DNA of 64,000 nt from Sporosarcina sp. P32b (GTDB taxonomy: Bacteria > Bacillota > Bacilli > Bacillales_A > Planococcaceae): contig NZ_PDZB01000003.1 of assembly GCF_002743335.1 (NCBI RefSeq), forward strand, positions 231,414 through 295,413. The letters are read 5' to 3'. This document shows, piece after piece, positions 45,672 to 54,312 of this stretch. Below the pieces are notes generated by a model, which did not search any database, was not told the origin of the DNA, and saw only the letters and a list, made by a program, of their open reading frames with translations. The stretch's first letter is position 1. The number at the start of each line of letters is the position of its first letter. The position numbers and the translations under genes are program-made.

Positions 45672-46271
45672 ATGAAATTTATCAGTCTAAAACCTATCGT
45701 CCTCGCATCTTCTTCGCCGAGACGTAAAGAACTATTACAGCTTGCAGGAATTGATTTCACGGTGAGACCGAGTGATGTAGATGAAGATATGCCATTTACA
45801 CCGGAAGAGCCATATGAGTATGCGGTTCGATTATCTGAGCGAAAGGCGCTTGCGGTATTTGAATCAGAAGAAGAGATCGTCATTGCGGCAGATACGATCG
45901 TTGTGAAAGACGGCAGAGTATTCCCGAAGCCGAAAGATGATGCGCAAGCCATTGATTTCTTGATGGAGCTCTCTGGTGAGTTGCATGAAGTGATTACAGG
46001 TGTGACGATCCTTGCGAACGGAAAGACGATACAGTTTGCTGGTTTGTCTCAAGTGAAGTTTAGGCAACTCGACGAAGAGCTTGTTCGTGCCTATGTAAAA
46101 TCAGGAGATGCTTCAGATAAAGCAGGAGCTTACGGCATTCAAACGCAAGGAATGTTGTTTGTAGAAAATATGGTAGGTGATTATCAAAACATCGTAGGGT
46201 TACCGATCAGTGATGTAGTCAACCGCATGCGTCAAGAAGGGTTGCTGATTTTAGAAAGCGGTGGCGCATAA
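45672..46271 (+). CDS. maf: Maf-family nucleoside triphosphate pyrophosphatase
   Basis: A 199-residue house-cleaning nucleotide pyrophosphatase. The opening motif is VLASSSPRRKELL. AADTIV (about 77-82) carries the catalytic Asp, and SGDASDKAGAYGIQ is diagnostic. It acts on dTTP/UTP or modified nucleotides in relatives; overexpression blocks septation in Bacillus. ATG 45672 follows AAAAAGGAGG. Its stop shares bases with the radC start (TAATG). Confidence 0.95.
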   Translation: MKFISLKPIVLASSSPRRKELLQLAGIDFTVRPSDVDEDMPFTPEEPYEYAVRLSERKALAVFESEEEIVIAADTIVVKDGRVFPKPKDDAQAIDFLMELSGELHEVITGVTILANGKTIQFAGLSQVKFRQLDEELVRAYVKSGDASDKAGAYGIQTQGMLFVENMVGDYQNIVGLPISDVVNRMRQEGLLILESGGA

Positions 46272-46969
46272 TGCCTCTTGATCTGGCACCGCAAATGATG
46301 ATCCGCGATGTGCATATCGCCGACAGGCCCCGTGAGCGTTTGATACGGGAAGGGGCAAGCAGTTTATCTAATCAGGAGCTCATGGCGATCCTGTTGCGTA
46401 CTGGCTCCCGCTCAGAGTCTGTTCTCGTACTCGCTAACCGTGTCTTGTCGACCATTGACCGGTTGCAAGATTTGAAAGAGCTGACGGTAGACGAGATGAC
46501 GAAGATTAAAGGGATCGGTGAAGCGAAGGCGGTGCAGTTATTAGCTGCAGCAGAACTCGGCAAGCGATTGTATCGGACGGCACCACATGAACGGTATAAG
46601 ATCCGGTCACCTGAAGATGCCGCGAACTATTTGATGACGGATATGTCGTCGTTGAACCAAGAACATTTCGTGGTGTTATTTTTGAATGTAAAAAATGAAG
46701 TGTTACATAAGCAGACGATTTTCATTGGCAGTTTGAATTCATCTATCGTCCATCCACGTGAAGTGTTCCGTGAAGCGTTTAAACGTTCAGCAGCATCGAT
46801 GATTATTTCGCATAATCACCCGAGTGGTGATACTACACCTTCAAGAGAAGATATCGAAGTGACGAAACGTCTTATGGAAGCGGGTCAGATCATGGGTGTG
46901 GATGTGCTCGATCATATCATCATCGGTGACCAGAAATTTATCAGTTTAAAAGACAAAGGCTACATCTAA
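46271..46969 (+). CDS. radC: RadC/JAB-domain protein
   Basis: A 232-residue protein with an N-terminal helix-hairpin-helix-like segment (KIKGIGEAKAVQLLAA, about 74-89) and a C-terminal JAB/MPN metalloprotease-like domain. The metal motif is SHNHPSGD with Glu upstream. The historical DNA-repair role is doubtful; function unresolved. The order maf-radC-mreB is conserved in Bacillales. Confidence 0.95.
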   Translation: MPLDLAPQMMIRDVHIADRPRERLIREGASSLSNQELMAILLRTGSRSESVLVLANRVLSTIDRLQDLKELTVDEMTKIKGIGEAKAVQLLAAAELGKRLYRTAPHERYKIRSPEDAANYLMTDMSSLNQEHFVVLFLNVKNEVLHKQTIFIGSLNSSIVHPREVFREAFKRSAASMIISHNHPSGDTTPSREDIEVTKRLMEAGQIMGVDVLDHIIIGDQKFISLKDKGYI

Positions 46970-46987
46970 AAGCATGGATTTTGTCGA

Positions 46988-47024
46988 GAAAAAGTGGAGA
47001 GACTGGGAAATCAGTCTCTTTTTC
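46988..47024 (+). terminator. Terminator of radC
   Basis: AGAGACTG / CAGTCTCT stem with A-rich and T-rich flanks (GAAAAAG and TTTTTC). Confidence 0.85.
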
Positions 47025-47054
47025 GATGTTTTTTGCAAACTAGCCGGGTGACAC

Positions 47055-47083
47055 TGTAAATTAAGTTACCTTTCCGTTATAAT
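47055..47083 (+). promoter_or_regulatory. Promoter of mreB
   Basis: TATAAT at 47078-47083 with TGTAAA 17 bases upstream. The -10 is perfect and the -35 weak. Confidence 0.5.
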
Positions 47084-47138
47084 GTGGTGTATGCTTTTAA
47101 GAACACCGATGAAGGTTTTATAGAAAGGGAGAATTGAC

Positions 47139-48152
47139 TTGTTTGGTTTCAGATCAAGAAACGTAGGAATTGACTTGGGGACAGCCAATACTCTAGTTTT
47201 CATTAAAGATAAAGGTATTGTGCTAAGAGAACCTTCTGTCGTAGCGAAAAATACGACGACTGGTGAAATCGTTGCGGTAGGCAGTGAAGCTCATGCGATG
47301 ATTGGACGTACACCGAGTTCAGTCGTGGCCATTCGCCCAATGCGAGAAGGAGTTATTGCAGATTTTGAAACAACAACTGCCATGATTCGTCATTATTTAA
47401 AAGAAGCGTTAAAATCAGCAGGAACTTCATGGACGAAGCCGACTGTTATGGTTTGTGTGCCATATGGTATTACATCTGTTGAGCAACGCGCAGTACTCGA
47501 TGCTGCACGTCAAGCGGGTGCAAAAGAAGCGTATACGATTGAAGAACCTTTTGCGGCTGCAATCGGTGCGGATTTGCCAGTATGGGAACCAACCGGCAGT
47601 ATGGTCGTCGATATAGGTGGAGGTACGACAGAAGTGGCAATCATTTCACTAGGCGGCATCGTGACGAGTACGTCGATCCGTGTAGGTGGAGATTCTATGG
47701 ACTCAGCAATCATAACGTATATCCGTAAAGAATATAAATTGATGATCGGTGAACGTACTGCTGAAAACATCAAAATGCAAATTGGTTCGGCGTTTGATTT
47801 GGAGAAAACGGAAAAGATGGACATCCACGGTCGCGACTTATTAACAGGTCTGCCGAAAACGATGGAAATTAATTCACAAGAAATCACGAAAGCATTGCGT
47901 GAACCGATGGATTTGATTATTGAAGGTATGCGAAAGACACTTGAGCAGACACCACCTGAATTGGCGTCAGATGTCATGGAGCGTGGAATTGTCTTAACGG
48001 GTGGCGGATCATTACTTCGTAACCTCGATAAAGCTATTTCTGAAGAAACGAAAATGCCTGCATTCGTAGCGGAAAATACGCTGGACTGTGTAGTAATCGG
48101 AACAGGTAAGGCACTGGATAATTTAGAACTCATTAAGAAAATTCAATCATAA
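47139..48152 (+). CDS. mreB: Rod-shape determining protein MreB
   Basis: A 337-residue bacterial actin. The phosphate-1 motif is [13 protein letters not shown], the phosphate-2 motif [12 protein letters not shown], and [12 protein letters not shown] is the adenosine motif. It polymerises under the membrane and guides lateral wall synthesis. Translation starts at TTG 47139 after AAAGGGAG. It heads mreB-mreC-mreD-minC-minD. Confidence 0.98.
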   Translation: MFGFRSRNVGIDLGTANTLVFIKDKGIVLREPSVVAKNTTTGEIVAVGSEAHAMIGRTPSSVVAIRPMREGVIADFETTTAMIRHYLKEALKSAGTSWTKPTVMVCVPYGITSVEQRAVLDAARQAGAKEAYTIEEPFAAAIGADLPVWEPTGSMVVDIGGGTTEVAIISLGGIVTSTSIRVGGDSMDSAIITYIRKEYKLMIGERTAENIKMQIGSAFDLEKTEKMDIHGRDLLTGLPKTMEINSQEITKALREPMDLIIEGMRKTLEQTPPELASDVMERGIVLTGGGSLLRNLDKAISEETKMPAFVAENTLDCVVIGTGKALDNLELIKKIQS

Positions 48153-48176
48153 TATTAATTGGAGGAGATGTAGGCA

Positions 48177-49070
48177 ATGCCGCGTTTTTTTTCCAATAAA
48201 CGATTAATCATTTTATTAGTAGGAGTAATCGTCCTTGTGGCATTAATTGCATTTTCACTTCGCGACCGAAATCATGCAAATGTTCCGGAACAAGCAGTGA
48301 AGGATGTCGTAGGTTTCGGGCAGTCGCTCGTTACGAAACCAGCCCACTTTGTGACGGGACTTATCGAAAATATTGATACGATGCTTAATACATACGAAGA
48401 AAACAAACGATTAAAAGAGCGTCTGGAAACGTATGCCGCCATGCAAGCGGAGTTAGTGGATGTCAAAGCGAATAATGTGAAGCTGCGGGGAATCATTGAT
48501 AAGCAAGAGGATCTGCGCGCATTTGAGCCGATCCATTCCACGGTGATCTCCCGTAATCCCGATCAATGGGAAGAGAAGATCATCATCGACAAAGGAACAA
48601 CAGCTGGAGTGGACGTCAATATGGCGGTCATGACAGCGCAAGGCTTGATAGGGAAAGTCATTTTGTCGACTCCATTCACGTCCACAGTCGAATTGATTTC
48701 AACGGAAAATAGCGATTTCCGTGTGGCGGCGATGGTAGTTGGCGAAGAGGAAATGTTTGGCTTGATCGAAGGATACGACCGAACCTCTGGTCAATTGATC
48801 ATGAAGCGACTAGATTCAAGTTTCAATGTGAAAAAAGGAATGCAAGTCATATCTTCAGGTCTAGGAGGAATCTTCCCGAAAGGTATTTTAATAGGGGAGG
48901 TAACCGAAGTTTCCACGGATGACTACGGTCTGACGAAACTAGCGTATATAAAACCAGCAGCTACTTTCTCACAACTTGATCATGTGATGATTGCGAAGCG
49001 TACGATGACGGTTGTCGATGGGACCGATGGAGGCAACTCTGCAGATGCTAAAGGGGACGATGAGTCATGA
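48177..49070 (+). CDS. mreC: Rod-shape determining protein MreC
   Basis: A 297-residue bitopic protein with a short cytoplasmic tail, one span (about 8-27), a coiled coil (about 66-105) and the two beta-barrel lobes of MreC (AVMTAQGLIGKVI and SGLGGIFPKGILIGEV). It links MreB to wall synthases outside the membrane. It ends four bases into mreD. Confidence 0.97.
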   Translation: MPRFFSNKRLIILLVGVIVLVALIAFSLRDRNHANVPEQAVKDVVGFGQSLVTKPAHFVTGLIENIDTMLNTYEENKRLKERLETYAAMQAELVDVKANNVKLRGIIDKQEDLRAFEPIHSTVISRNPDQWEEKIIIDKGTTAGVDVNMAVMTAQGLIGKVILSTPFTSTVELISTENSDFRVAAMVVGEEEMFGLIEGYDRTSGQLIMKRLDSSFNVKKGMQVISSGLGGIFPKGILIGEVTEVSTDDYGLTKLAYIKPAATFSQLDHVMIAKRTMTVVDGTDGGNSADAKGDDES

Positions 49071-49588
49071 TTCGATTCATCATTCCTTTAATAGCTGTCC
49101 TGTTATTTTTCCTGGAACCTATATTCAGTCTGTTTTCACCGATTGACATAAACGATAATTTATATATTACCGTTCCTAGGTTCCTCATTGTCTATTTAAT
49201 TTTCATTGCGACGTATTATAATAGTAAGCGAGCGATTATTTACGGATTTGTCCTTGGACTGTTGTATGATATGTATCATATTGATATTATTGGATTATAC
49301 ACATTCATGTATCCGCTGATTTGTTATGTTGCCGCGCTTGTAATTCGACAAATTGAGCGTCATATCGTGACGGTTATGGTATTATCAGTAGTAATGATTG
49401 TGTTACTGGAATTGTTGTCGTACTTTTTTGCTAGTGTGATTGCGTTAACGTCTATTGATTTTGGCGAATTTTTCACGAATCGACTCGTTCCGACGATGAT
49501 TGCGAATGCACTATTTATCGTGATGTTCGGCTATATGTTCAAACAGATTACAGAGAAAAGATTTTTTCAAAAACAAGCAGGTTTTTAA
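49067..49588 (+). CDS. mreD: Rod-shape determining protein MreD
   Basis: A 173-residue integral membrane protein with about five spans, starting inside the mreC stop (ATGA). The segment LGLLYDMYHIDIIGLYTFMY is typical of MreD. Small, hydrophobic and positioned canonically after mreC. Confidence 0.95.
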   Translation: MIRFIIPLIAVLLFFLEPIFSLFSPIDINDNLYITVPRFLIVYLIFIATYYNSKRAIIYGFVLGLLYDMYHIDIIGLYTFMYPLICYVAALVIRQIERHIVTVMVLSVVMIVLLELLSYFFASVIALTSIDFGEFFTNRLVPTMIANALFIVMFGYMFKQITEKRFFQKQAGF

Positions 49589-49607
49589 GTATTGTGAGGT
49601 GATGTAG

Positions 49608-50279
49608 GTGACGAAATCACAGTTGATAACGATAAAAGGAACAAAAGACGGCTTAGTTTTACGATTGGATGACCATTGCGCATTTTCCGATTTACTAAGT
49701 GAGTTGAAAGAAAAAGTGCAGAGCAGCGTACTTGAAGGTGTGTCTGAAGTACAGTTGCATCTGGGGCATCGTTATTGTGACGAGAAAGACATGAACAAGA
49801 TTCAATCGGTCATTCATACTTCCCCTCATTTACGAGTTTCGAAGGTACATAGTGACGTCATTTCGTTAAAAGAGTGTGAGAGAAAGTTGATCGAGAAGCA
49901 GTCCGAAACCTATATAGGAATCGTTCGATCGGGTCAGGTCGTAAAGGCTGATGGCGATTTGGTCATTATCGGTGATGTCAATCAGAGTGCGCAAGTCATC
50001 GCAGGCGGTAGTATTTATGTACTAGGTCGTGTCAAAGGCATCGCACATGCGGGAGCACAAGGCAATAAAGATGCAGTCATTGCTGCATCTTGGTTGGAAG
50101 CGACGCATCTGAAAATTGCGGATAAGATCGAGATCATGACCGACGAATTGACGGTTCTTTCTGAGCAACCTGAAATGGAATGTGCGTATCTTCAAAAGAA
50201 TGGGCAGATTGCGATAGACCGTCTTCAGGAGCTCCGATATTTACGTCCGGACCTTGCTACATTTAAGGGAGGTATATAA
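49608..50279 (+). CDS. minC: Septum site-determining protein MinC
   Basis: A 223-residue inhibitor of FtsZ assembly. The N-terminal FtsZ-binding domain (about 1-100) and the C-terminal beta-helix (GDVNQSAQVIAGGSIYVLGR, IAHAGAQGN), which binds MinD, are both present. Translation starts at GTG 49608 with GAGGTGATG upstream, 19 bases after mreD. Confidence 0.96.
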   Translation: MTKSQLITIKGTKDGLVLRLDDHCAFSDLLSELKEKVQSSVLEGVSEVQLHLGHRYCDEKDMNKIQSVIHTSPHLRVSKVHSDVISLKECERKLIEKQSETYIGIVRSGQVVKADGDLVIIGDVNQSAQVIAGGSIYVLGRVKGIAHAGAQGNKDAVIAASWLEATHLKIADKIEIMTDELTVLSEQPEMECAYLQKNGQIAIDRLQELRYLRPDLATFKGGI

Positions 50280-50280
50280 T

Positions 50281-51081
50281 TTGGGAGAAGCAATTGTTAT
50301 TACTTCTGGTAAAGGTGGCGTTGGTAAAACGACAACGTCAGCCAATCTAGGCACCGCTCTTGCGTTACAAGGGAAAAAAGTGTGTTTAATCGATACAGAT
50401 ATCGGTCTGCGTAACTTGGACGTAATTCTAGGCTTGGAAAACCGGATCATTTATGATTTGGTCGATGTGGTGGAAGAGCGTTGTAAAGTACATCAGGCCC
50501 TTGTGAAAGATAAGCGTTTCGAGGATCGATTGTTCTTGCTGCCAGCAGCACAGACGACTGATAAGAGTGCCGTGAATCCGGAACAGATGAAGAAACTCGT
50601 TTTAGAATTAAAACAAGATTATGATTATGTTTTGATTGACTGCCCAGCAGGAATCGAGCAAGGATTTAAAAACGCAATTTCTGGTGCGGATCGCGCAATT
50701 GTCGTGACGACTCCAGAAATTTCCGCTGTGCGTGACGCAGACCGTATTATCGGACTGCTTGAAGCGGAAGAAGGATTAGAGCCACCGAAATTAATCATCA
50801 ACCGCATTAGAAGCGGTATGATGGAAAGTGGCGAAACATTAGATGTCAATGAAATCACGACGCATTTGTCGATTGATTTATTAGGTATCGTAATGGATGA
50901 TCAAAACGTTATCTCTGCTTCAAATAAAGGGGAACCTGTCGTGATGGACCCGACAAACCCTGCTGCCATTGGTTATCGTAATATTGCACGACGAATCTTA
51001 GGTGAGTCTGTGCCATTGATGACGATGGAGAAAAGCAAAGCTGGATTCTTCGGCAAAATCAAGAACATGTTCGGCAAATAA
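50281..51081 (+). CDS. minD: Septum site-determining ATPase MinD
   Basis: A 266-residue ParA/MinD ATPase with deviant Walker A GKGGVGKTTT and DYVLIDCPAG. The C-terminal amphipathic membrane-targeting helix is GFFGKIKNMFGK. It recruits MinC to the membrane. Translation starts at TTG 50281 with AAGGGAGG seven bases upstream; the longer reading from 50254 would overlap minC and is not needed. Confidence 0.98.
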   Translation: MGEAIVITSGKGGVGKTTTSANLGTALALQGKKVCLIDTDIGLRNLDVILGLENRIIYDLVDVVEERCKVHQALVKDKRFEDRLFLLPAAQTTDKSAVNPEQMKKLVLELKQDYDYVLIDCPAGIEQGFKNAISGADRAIVVTTPEISAVRDADRIIGLLEAEEGLEPPKLIINRIRSGMMESGETLDVNEITTHLSIDLLGIVMDDQNVISASNKGEPVVMDPTNPAAIGYRNIARRILGESVPLMTMEKSKAGFFGKIKNMFGK

Positions 51082-51090
51082 TACAATCGT

Positions 51091-51126
51091 AAAACTCAGT
51101 GCCTGTTATGGTACTGAGTTTTTTTC
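51091..51126 (+). terminator. Terminator of the mre-min operon
   Basis: AAAACTCAGT and ACTGAGTTTTTTT, a 10-bp stem around a 12-base loop. Confidence 0.88.
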
Positions 51127-51181
51127 ATTCGTCATTTAATTCTCCGTCTTTTCATACACTGCAGGTAAGGGAGGGGACGTG

Positions 51182-51724
51182 ATGAAGTGGAAAACAAAAT
51201 GGATCATCGCAATTGTGCTGATGGTGTCTGTTGTAGGTTTATCCAAACTGGAAGAACGCCAGCTAGTCAATATACCCATTACGCAATATGTGACGACAGG
51301 GAAAGATTTTGTGGTGATGAAGAAGTGGGTTTCTTCCTGGATGGCAGATGATGAAGTCATCACGGTGTCCGGGGATTCCGTATTTAATCCATTTGAGACG
51401 TACGAATCGTTCCAGCCCTATCAGGACGGCGCTATTATCTCGTATACTCAACCGATGTCGATTACTTCACAAGGAAGCGGGCTAGTCGTCTTTACAGGCT
51501 ATACAAGGCAGTCAGGAAAGACAGTGACTGTTCAGTATGATAACGGTGATGAGGTAACGTATGGATTTGTAGGCTCGTTCTCGACGCTTCCGTATACGGC
51601 TGTAAGGCTTGGGGATGAGATTGCGATGATGGACGAGGAAGCAGTGTATATCCGCGTGAAACGCAATGGGATACCGCTGGAGCCTACTGTGCTGGCAACG
51701 TATATGTCAGGCGGTCAGCAATGA
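51182..51724 (+). CDS. spoIVFA: SpoIVFA-like inhibitor of the sigma-K processing protease
   Basis: A 180-residue bitopic protein with one N-terminal span (about 7-22) and a C-terminal domain with an M23-like fold (GSGLVVFTGYTRQSGKTVTVQYDNGDEV). It lacks the HxH metal ligands of active LytM peptidases, as in SpoIVFA. SpoIVFA holds SpoIVFB inactive in the forespore outer membrane. It is directly before spoIVFB, overlapping by four bases. AAGGGAGGGG precedes the ATG. Confidence 0.85.
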   Translation: MKWKTKWIIAIVLMVSVVGLSKLEERQLVNIPITQYVTTGKDFVVMKKWVSSWMADDEVITVSGDSVFNPFETYESFQPYQDGAIISYTQPMSITSQGSGLVVFTGYTRQSGKTVTVQYDNGDEVTYGFVGSFSTLPYTAVRLGDEIAMMDEEAVYIRVKRNGIPLEPTVLATYMSGGQQ

Positions 51725-52338
51725 AGTATCGTATTCATCCGGTATTGTTACCGATCTTTTTATTTTTCATGATTGTCGGTGGTGTGTCATTGTACGCGAT
51801 GCTCTTATTCTCATTACTTTTTCATGAACTAGGACACGTATTGGCCGCGCGACACGTCGGAATGAAAATTAGAAGTTGTACTATCTTACCGTATGGAGGG
51901 GAATTGCAATTTGTTAATCGGCAGCTGGCAAGTAAACAGCAACGGCTGATCGTGGCGCTCGGTGGACCTGTCGCGACAGCCGTTTTGTTAGTGCTTGGCA
52001 TGTGTTTGACATTCCCGGGTGATGCGCAGTTTATAAAAATTCAACTGATCTTATTAAGTGTGAATTTATTACCGATTCTACCACTTGACGGTGGACAAGT
52101 GGTGTCTGTTTTGCTGGAGACGGAGGCAACGAAATACACTACGCGCTCGAACTTCTTATTGTACTCTATCATCGTGTCAGCATCGCTTTGTGCATATTTA
52201 ATTGTGTACTTACCGGACAGTTTACCTCTTGTCATTATTACATCATTTCTAGCAGTGCAAAACATTATTTCCTATCGATTTAGAAGGTACGAGCGGGTAT
52301 TTGAACAGCTCACAAAAAAAGAAACTTCCTTCTTTTAA
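51721..52338 (+). CDS. spoIVFB: Intramembrane metalloprotease SpoIVFB
   Basis: A 205-residue S2P-family (M50) protease. The zinc site is HELGH (H35, E36, H39) in FHELGHVLAARH. The third ligand motif is LPILPLDGGQV, with four to five hydrophobic spans. It cleaves pro-sigma-K in the mother cell late in sporulation, which makes this a spore former. It starts in the spoIVFA stop (ATGA). Confidence 0.96.
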   Translation: MKYRIHPVLLPIFLFFMIVGGVSLYAMLLFSLLFHELGHVLAARHVGMKIRSCTILPYGGELQFVNRQLASKQQRLIVALGGPVATAVLLVLGMCLTFPGDAQFIKIQLILLSVNLLPILPLDGGQVVSVLLETEATKYTTRSNFLLYSIIVSASLCAYLIVYLPDSLPLVIITSFLAVQNIISYRFRRYERVFEQLTKKETSFF

Positions 52339-52357
52339 AAGATTATAGGAATAATGC

Positions 52358-52386
52358 TTGACCTGCTCTTTTCTATGTGATAATAT
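52358..52386 (+). promoter_or_regulatory. Promoter of rplU operon
   Basis: TTGACC (52358-52363), 17 bases, TAATAT (52381-52386), followed by the structured leader. Confidence 0.6.
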
Positions 52387-52392
52387 TTTACT

Positions 52393-52498
52393 GTTATTGA
52401 TTGTAGCACCCGTGCTACAACCGCACTAAACAGGTTCAAGTATTCGTAGGTTGAATCACCTGTCAAGGCGAGTCTGTATAATTAGAGGAGGTGCAAGT
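52393..52498 (+). promoter_or_regulatory. Candidate L21 leader RNA
   Basis: A leader of about 105 bases before rplU. It has a 9-bp perfect stem TTGTAGCAC / GTGCTACAA (52401-52420) and a second hairpin CAGGTTCAA / TTGAATCACCTG (52431-52462). Firmicutes carry a conserved L21 leader at this site, thought to let L21 or another operon product repress translation. I recognise it from position and structure, not from alignment. Confidence 0.65.
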
Positions 52499-52807
52499 AT
52501 GTACGCAATTATTGAAACTGGTGGAAAACAAATCAAAGTTGAAGCAGGCCAAGAGATCTTCATTGAGAAGATTGCTGGTGAAGCTGATGAAGTGGTGACT
52601 TTTGACAAGGTGCTAATGGTGGGCGGAGATGACGTTAAAGTCGGTGCTCCATTCGTAGAAGGCGCAACTGTAACAGGTAAGGTTGTCAAGCAAGGCCGCG
52701 CAAAGAAAATTGTTGTTTTCAAATATAAGGCGAAGAAAAACTATCGCAAAAAACAAGGACACCGTCAGCCATACACGAAAATCGTTATTGACGGAATCAA
52801 TCTATAA
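52499..52807 (+). CDS. rplU: 50S ribosomal protein L21
   Basis: A 102-residue L21 starting [15 protein letters not shown] and ending [14 protein letters not shown], both family signatures. ATG 52499 follows AGAGGAGGTG. First gene of rplU-prp-rpmA. Confidence 0.98.
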   Translation: MYAIIETGGKQIKVEAGQEIFIEKIAGEADEVVTFDKVLMVGGDDVKVGAPFVEGATVTGKVVKQGRAKKIVVFKYKAKKNYRKKQGHRQPYTKIVIDGINL

Positions 52808-52813
52808 TCCGGC

Positions 52814-53140
52814 ATGATACATGTCAGAATTATAAAAGAGCCTTCTGGGCGCATCTCAGTTTTTGAGATGGATGGTCATGCAAACTTTGCAGAACACGGA
52901 CAAGATCTAGTTTGTGCTGGTGCTTCTGCCGTATCATTTGGAGCGGTGAATGCTATTATGCAATTGACTTCGATTGAGCCTGATGTTGATCAAGGTGCGG
53001 ACGGTGGTTACTTACGTGTGGCGTTTCCGGTAACGGAACAAGATGCGCAAGTTCAGCTACTCCTGCAAGCAATGATTATTTCTTTACAAACGATTGAATT
53101 AGACTATGCAGATTATATAAAATTATCCTTTGAAAAGTAG
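52814..53140 (+). CDS. prp: Ribosomal-processing cysteine protease Prp
   Basis: A 108-residue protein (YsxB). Catalytic His22 lies in MDGHANFAEHGQ and Cys34 in DLVCAGASAVSFG. Prp removes the N-terminal extension of L27 in Firmicutes, and the L27 encoded next carries that extension. The start ATG has no clear ribosome site, only six bases after rplU, suggesting coupling to L21 translation. Confidence 0.95.
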   Translation: MIHVRIIKEPSGRISVFEMDGHANFAEHGQDLVCAGASAVSFGAVNAIMQLTSIEPDVDQGADGGYLRVAFPVTEQDAQVQLLLQAMIISLQTIELDYADYIKLSFEK

Positions 53141-53152
53141 GAGGTGGCAGCT

Positions 53153-53446
53153 ATGTTACGTTTAGATCTTCAGTTTTTCGCATCGAAAAAAGGTGTAGGT
53201 TCTACTAAGAACGGTCGTGATTCACATTCGAAACGTCTTGGTGCTAAGCGCGCAGATGGACAAATCGTTTCCGGTGGATCAATCCTTTATCGCCAGCGTG
53301 GAACTAAAATTCACCCAGGTGAAAACGTTGGACGCGGTGGAGATGATACTCTATTCGCAAAAATCGATGGCGTCGTTCGTTTCGAACGTCTTGGCCGCGA
53401 CAAAAAGAAAGTCAGTGTCTACCCAGCAGCAACGCAAGAAGCTTAA
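53153..53446 (+). CDS. rpmA: 50S ribosomal protein L27 with Prp-cleaved extension
   Basis: A 97-residue L27. The first residues [10 protein letters not shown] are the Firmicutes-specific extension removed by Prp; the mature protein then reads [17 protein letters not shown] 53153 follows AGGAGGTGG; an in-frame ATG at 53144 lies inside that site. Confidence 0.98.
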   Translation: MLRLDLQFFASKKGVGSTKNGRDSHSKRLGAKRADGQIVSGGSILYRQRGTKIHPGENVGRGGDDTLFAKIDGVVRFERLGRDKKKVSVYPAATQEA

Positions 53447-53466
53447 TTGGATAGCGTGACGATGTG

Positions 53467-53498
53467 AAAAGGACTGCACTTGTTGCAGTCCTTTTTCT
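53467..53498 (+). terminator. Terminator of rplU operon
   Basis: AAAAGGACTGCA pairs with TGCAGTCCTTTTT. Confidence 0.9.
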
Positions 53499-53517
53499 TA
53501 TGTCAAGATTGTCGTGG

Positions 53518-53653
53518 TATGAGCGGATATTAGGGAAGTATGAGCGCTTAGGTTGATTGATTGAGCGAATAGCGAGTGTGTATGATCACTTGTACGTTTC
53601 TATGAGCGGATACAAGAATTATTGAGCGCTTGCCGGGAAATAATGAGCGCTTG
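53518..53653 (+). repeat. Periodic TGAGCG array, seven units about 21 bp apart
   Basis: TGAGCG occurs at 53520, 53541, 53562, 53603, 53623 and 53644. A degenerate unit, TGATCACTT, lies exactly in the gap at 53583. Spacings are 21, 21, 21, 20, 20 and 21. Units are often preceded by TA or AT and followed by CTT or GAT (TGAGCGCTT three times, TGAGCGGATA twice). Sequence between units is not conserved. It fills the gap between rpmA and spo0B and encodes nothing that I can see. Two helical turns per unit would put all motifs on one face of the DNA. Confidence 0.85.
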
Positions 53654-53735
53654 ACTATATAAATTTCTGATTGGCCATATATTTCACGTAAATTGTCACT
53701 CGATGAAGATTATTTTAGTGATTTGCGCGTGAAAA

Positions 53736-53744
53736 TGCTATACT
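53736..53744 (+). promoter_or_regulatory. Extended -10 promoter of spo0B-obg
   Basis: TGCTATACT, an extended -10 identical to those before folC and pilM, about 32 bases before spo0B. Confidence 0.55.
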
Positions 53745-53775
53745 AAGAAGTACGAAAACAGCTGGTGGTGAAAAA

Positions 53776-54306
53776 ATGGGGAAGAATGAGCTAAATGTGT
53801 CGCAGGCAGTGAGATTTAGTCGACACGATCACATGAATGATCTGCAATTAATCCTCATGAATATTGATATGGGGAAATATTCAGAAGCACGTAACTGCAT
53901 TCTCGAGAAAACGGGGGACATGCAGCGAGAGGCATTGCTGCAGAGATTGGATATGCCTCTTACTGAGGAATGGATTACGACACTTGGGTGGCGATATCCA
54001 GTTCTGAAGGTGCAACTGTATTGTGATATTACAGAAAAAATTAATTCAAGTGAAATTGATCGAGCGTTGGTCGAATACTTGGAACAAGTCGTGCTGGCTG
54101 TGGAAGCCAAAATCCAGCGCTATGCAGATTGTCCCGTGACGATTGAAGTCACGACAGAAACTGCTTCTTGGAGTATGCAATTGACATTTACTGAGCTGTA
54201 CGCGAAGCAACTAGACATCCCAGAATACTCATCTCAGCTTACGGTCGAAGTCCTCGGTGAACCGAATCAATGGACGTTTACCATCAGTGGACAATTAGGA
54301 GGATAA
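53776..54306 (+). CDS. spo0B: Sporulation phosphotransferase Spo0B
   Basis: A 176-residue protein. The four-helix-bundle segment FSRHDHMNDLQLI carries the phospho-accepting histidine (His17), matching the RHDxxNxLQ motif of Spo0B. It relays phosphate from Spo0F to Spo0A. It has its canonical place directly before obg. GGTGGTG precedes the ATG. Overall conservation is low, as usual for Spo0B. Confidence 0.9.
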   Translation: MGKNELNVSQAVRFSRHDHMNDLQLILMNIDMGKYSEARNCILEKTGDMQREALLQRLDMPLTEEWITTLGWRYPVLKVQLYCDITEKINSSEIDRALVEYLEQVVLAVEAKIQRYADCPVTIEVTTETASWSMQLTFTELYAKQLDIPEYSSQLTVEVLGEPNQWTFTISGQLGG

Positions 54307-54312
54307 TAAATT

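Noticed and set aside
47510..48133. 207-codon minus-strand ORF opposite mreB
   Set aside because: It lies wholly inside a highly conserved gene on the other strand and reads as a Ser/Ile-rich shadow.
53518..53653. CRISPR array
   Set aside because: The repeat core is only about 6-9 bases, spacing is 21 bp, and no cas genes are present; it does not fit repeat-spacer lengths.
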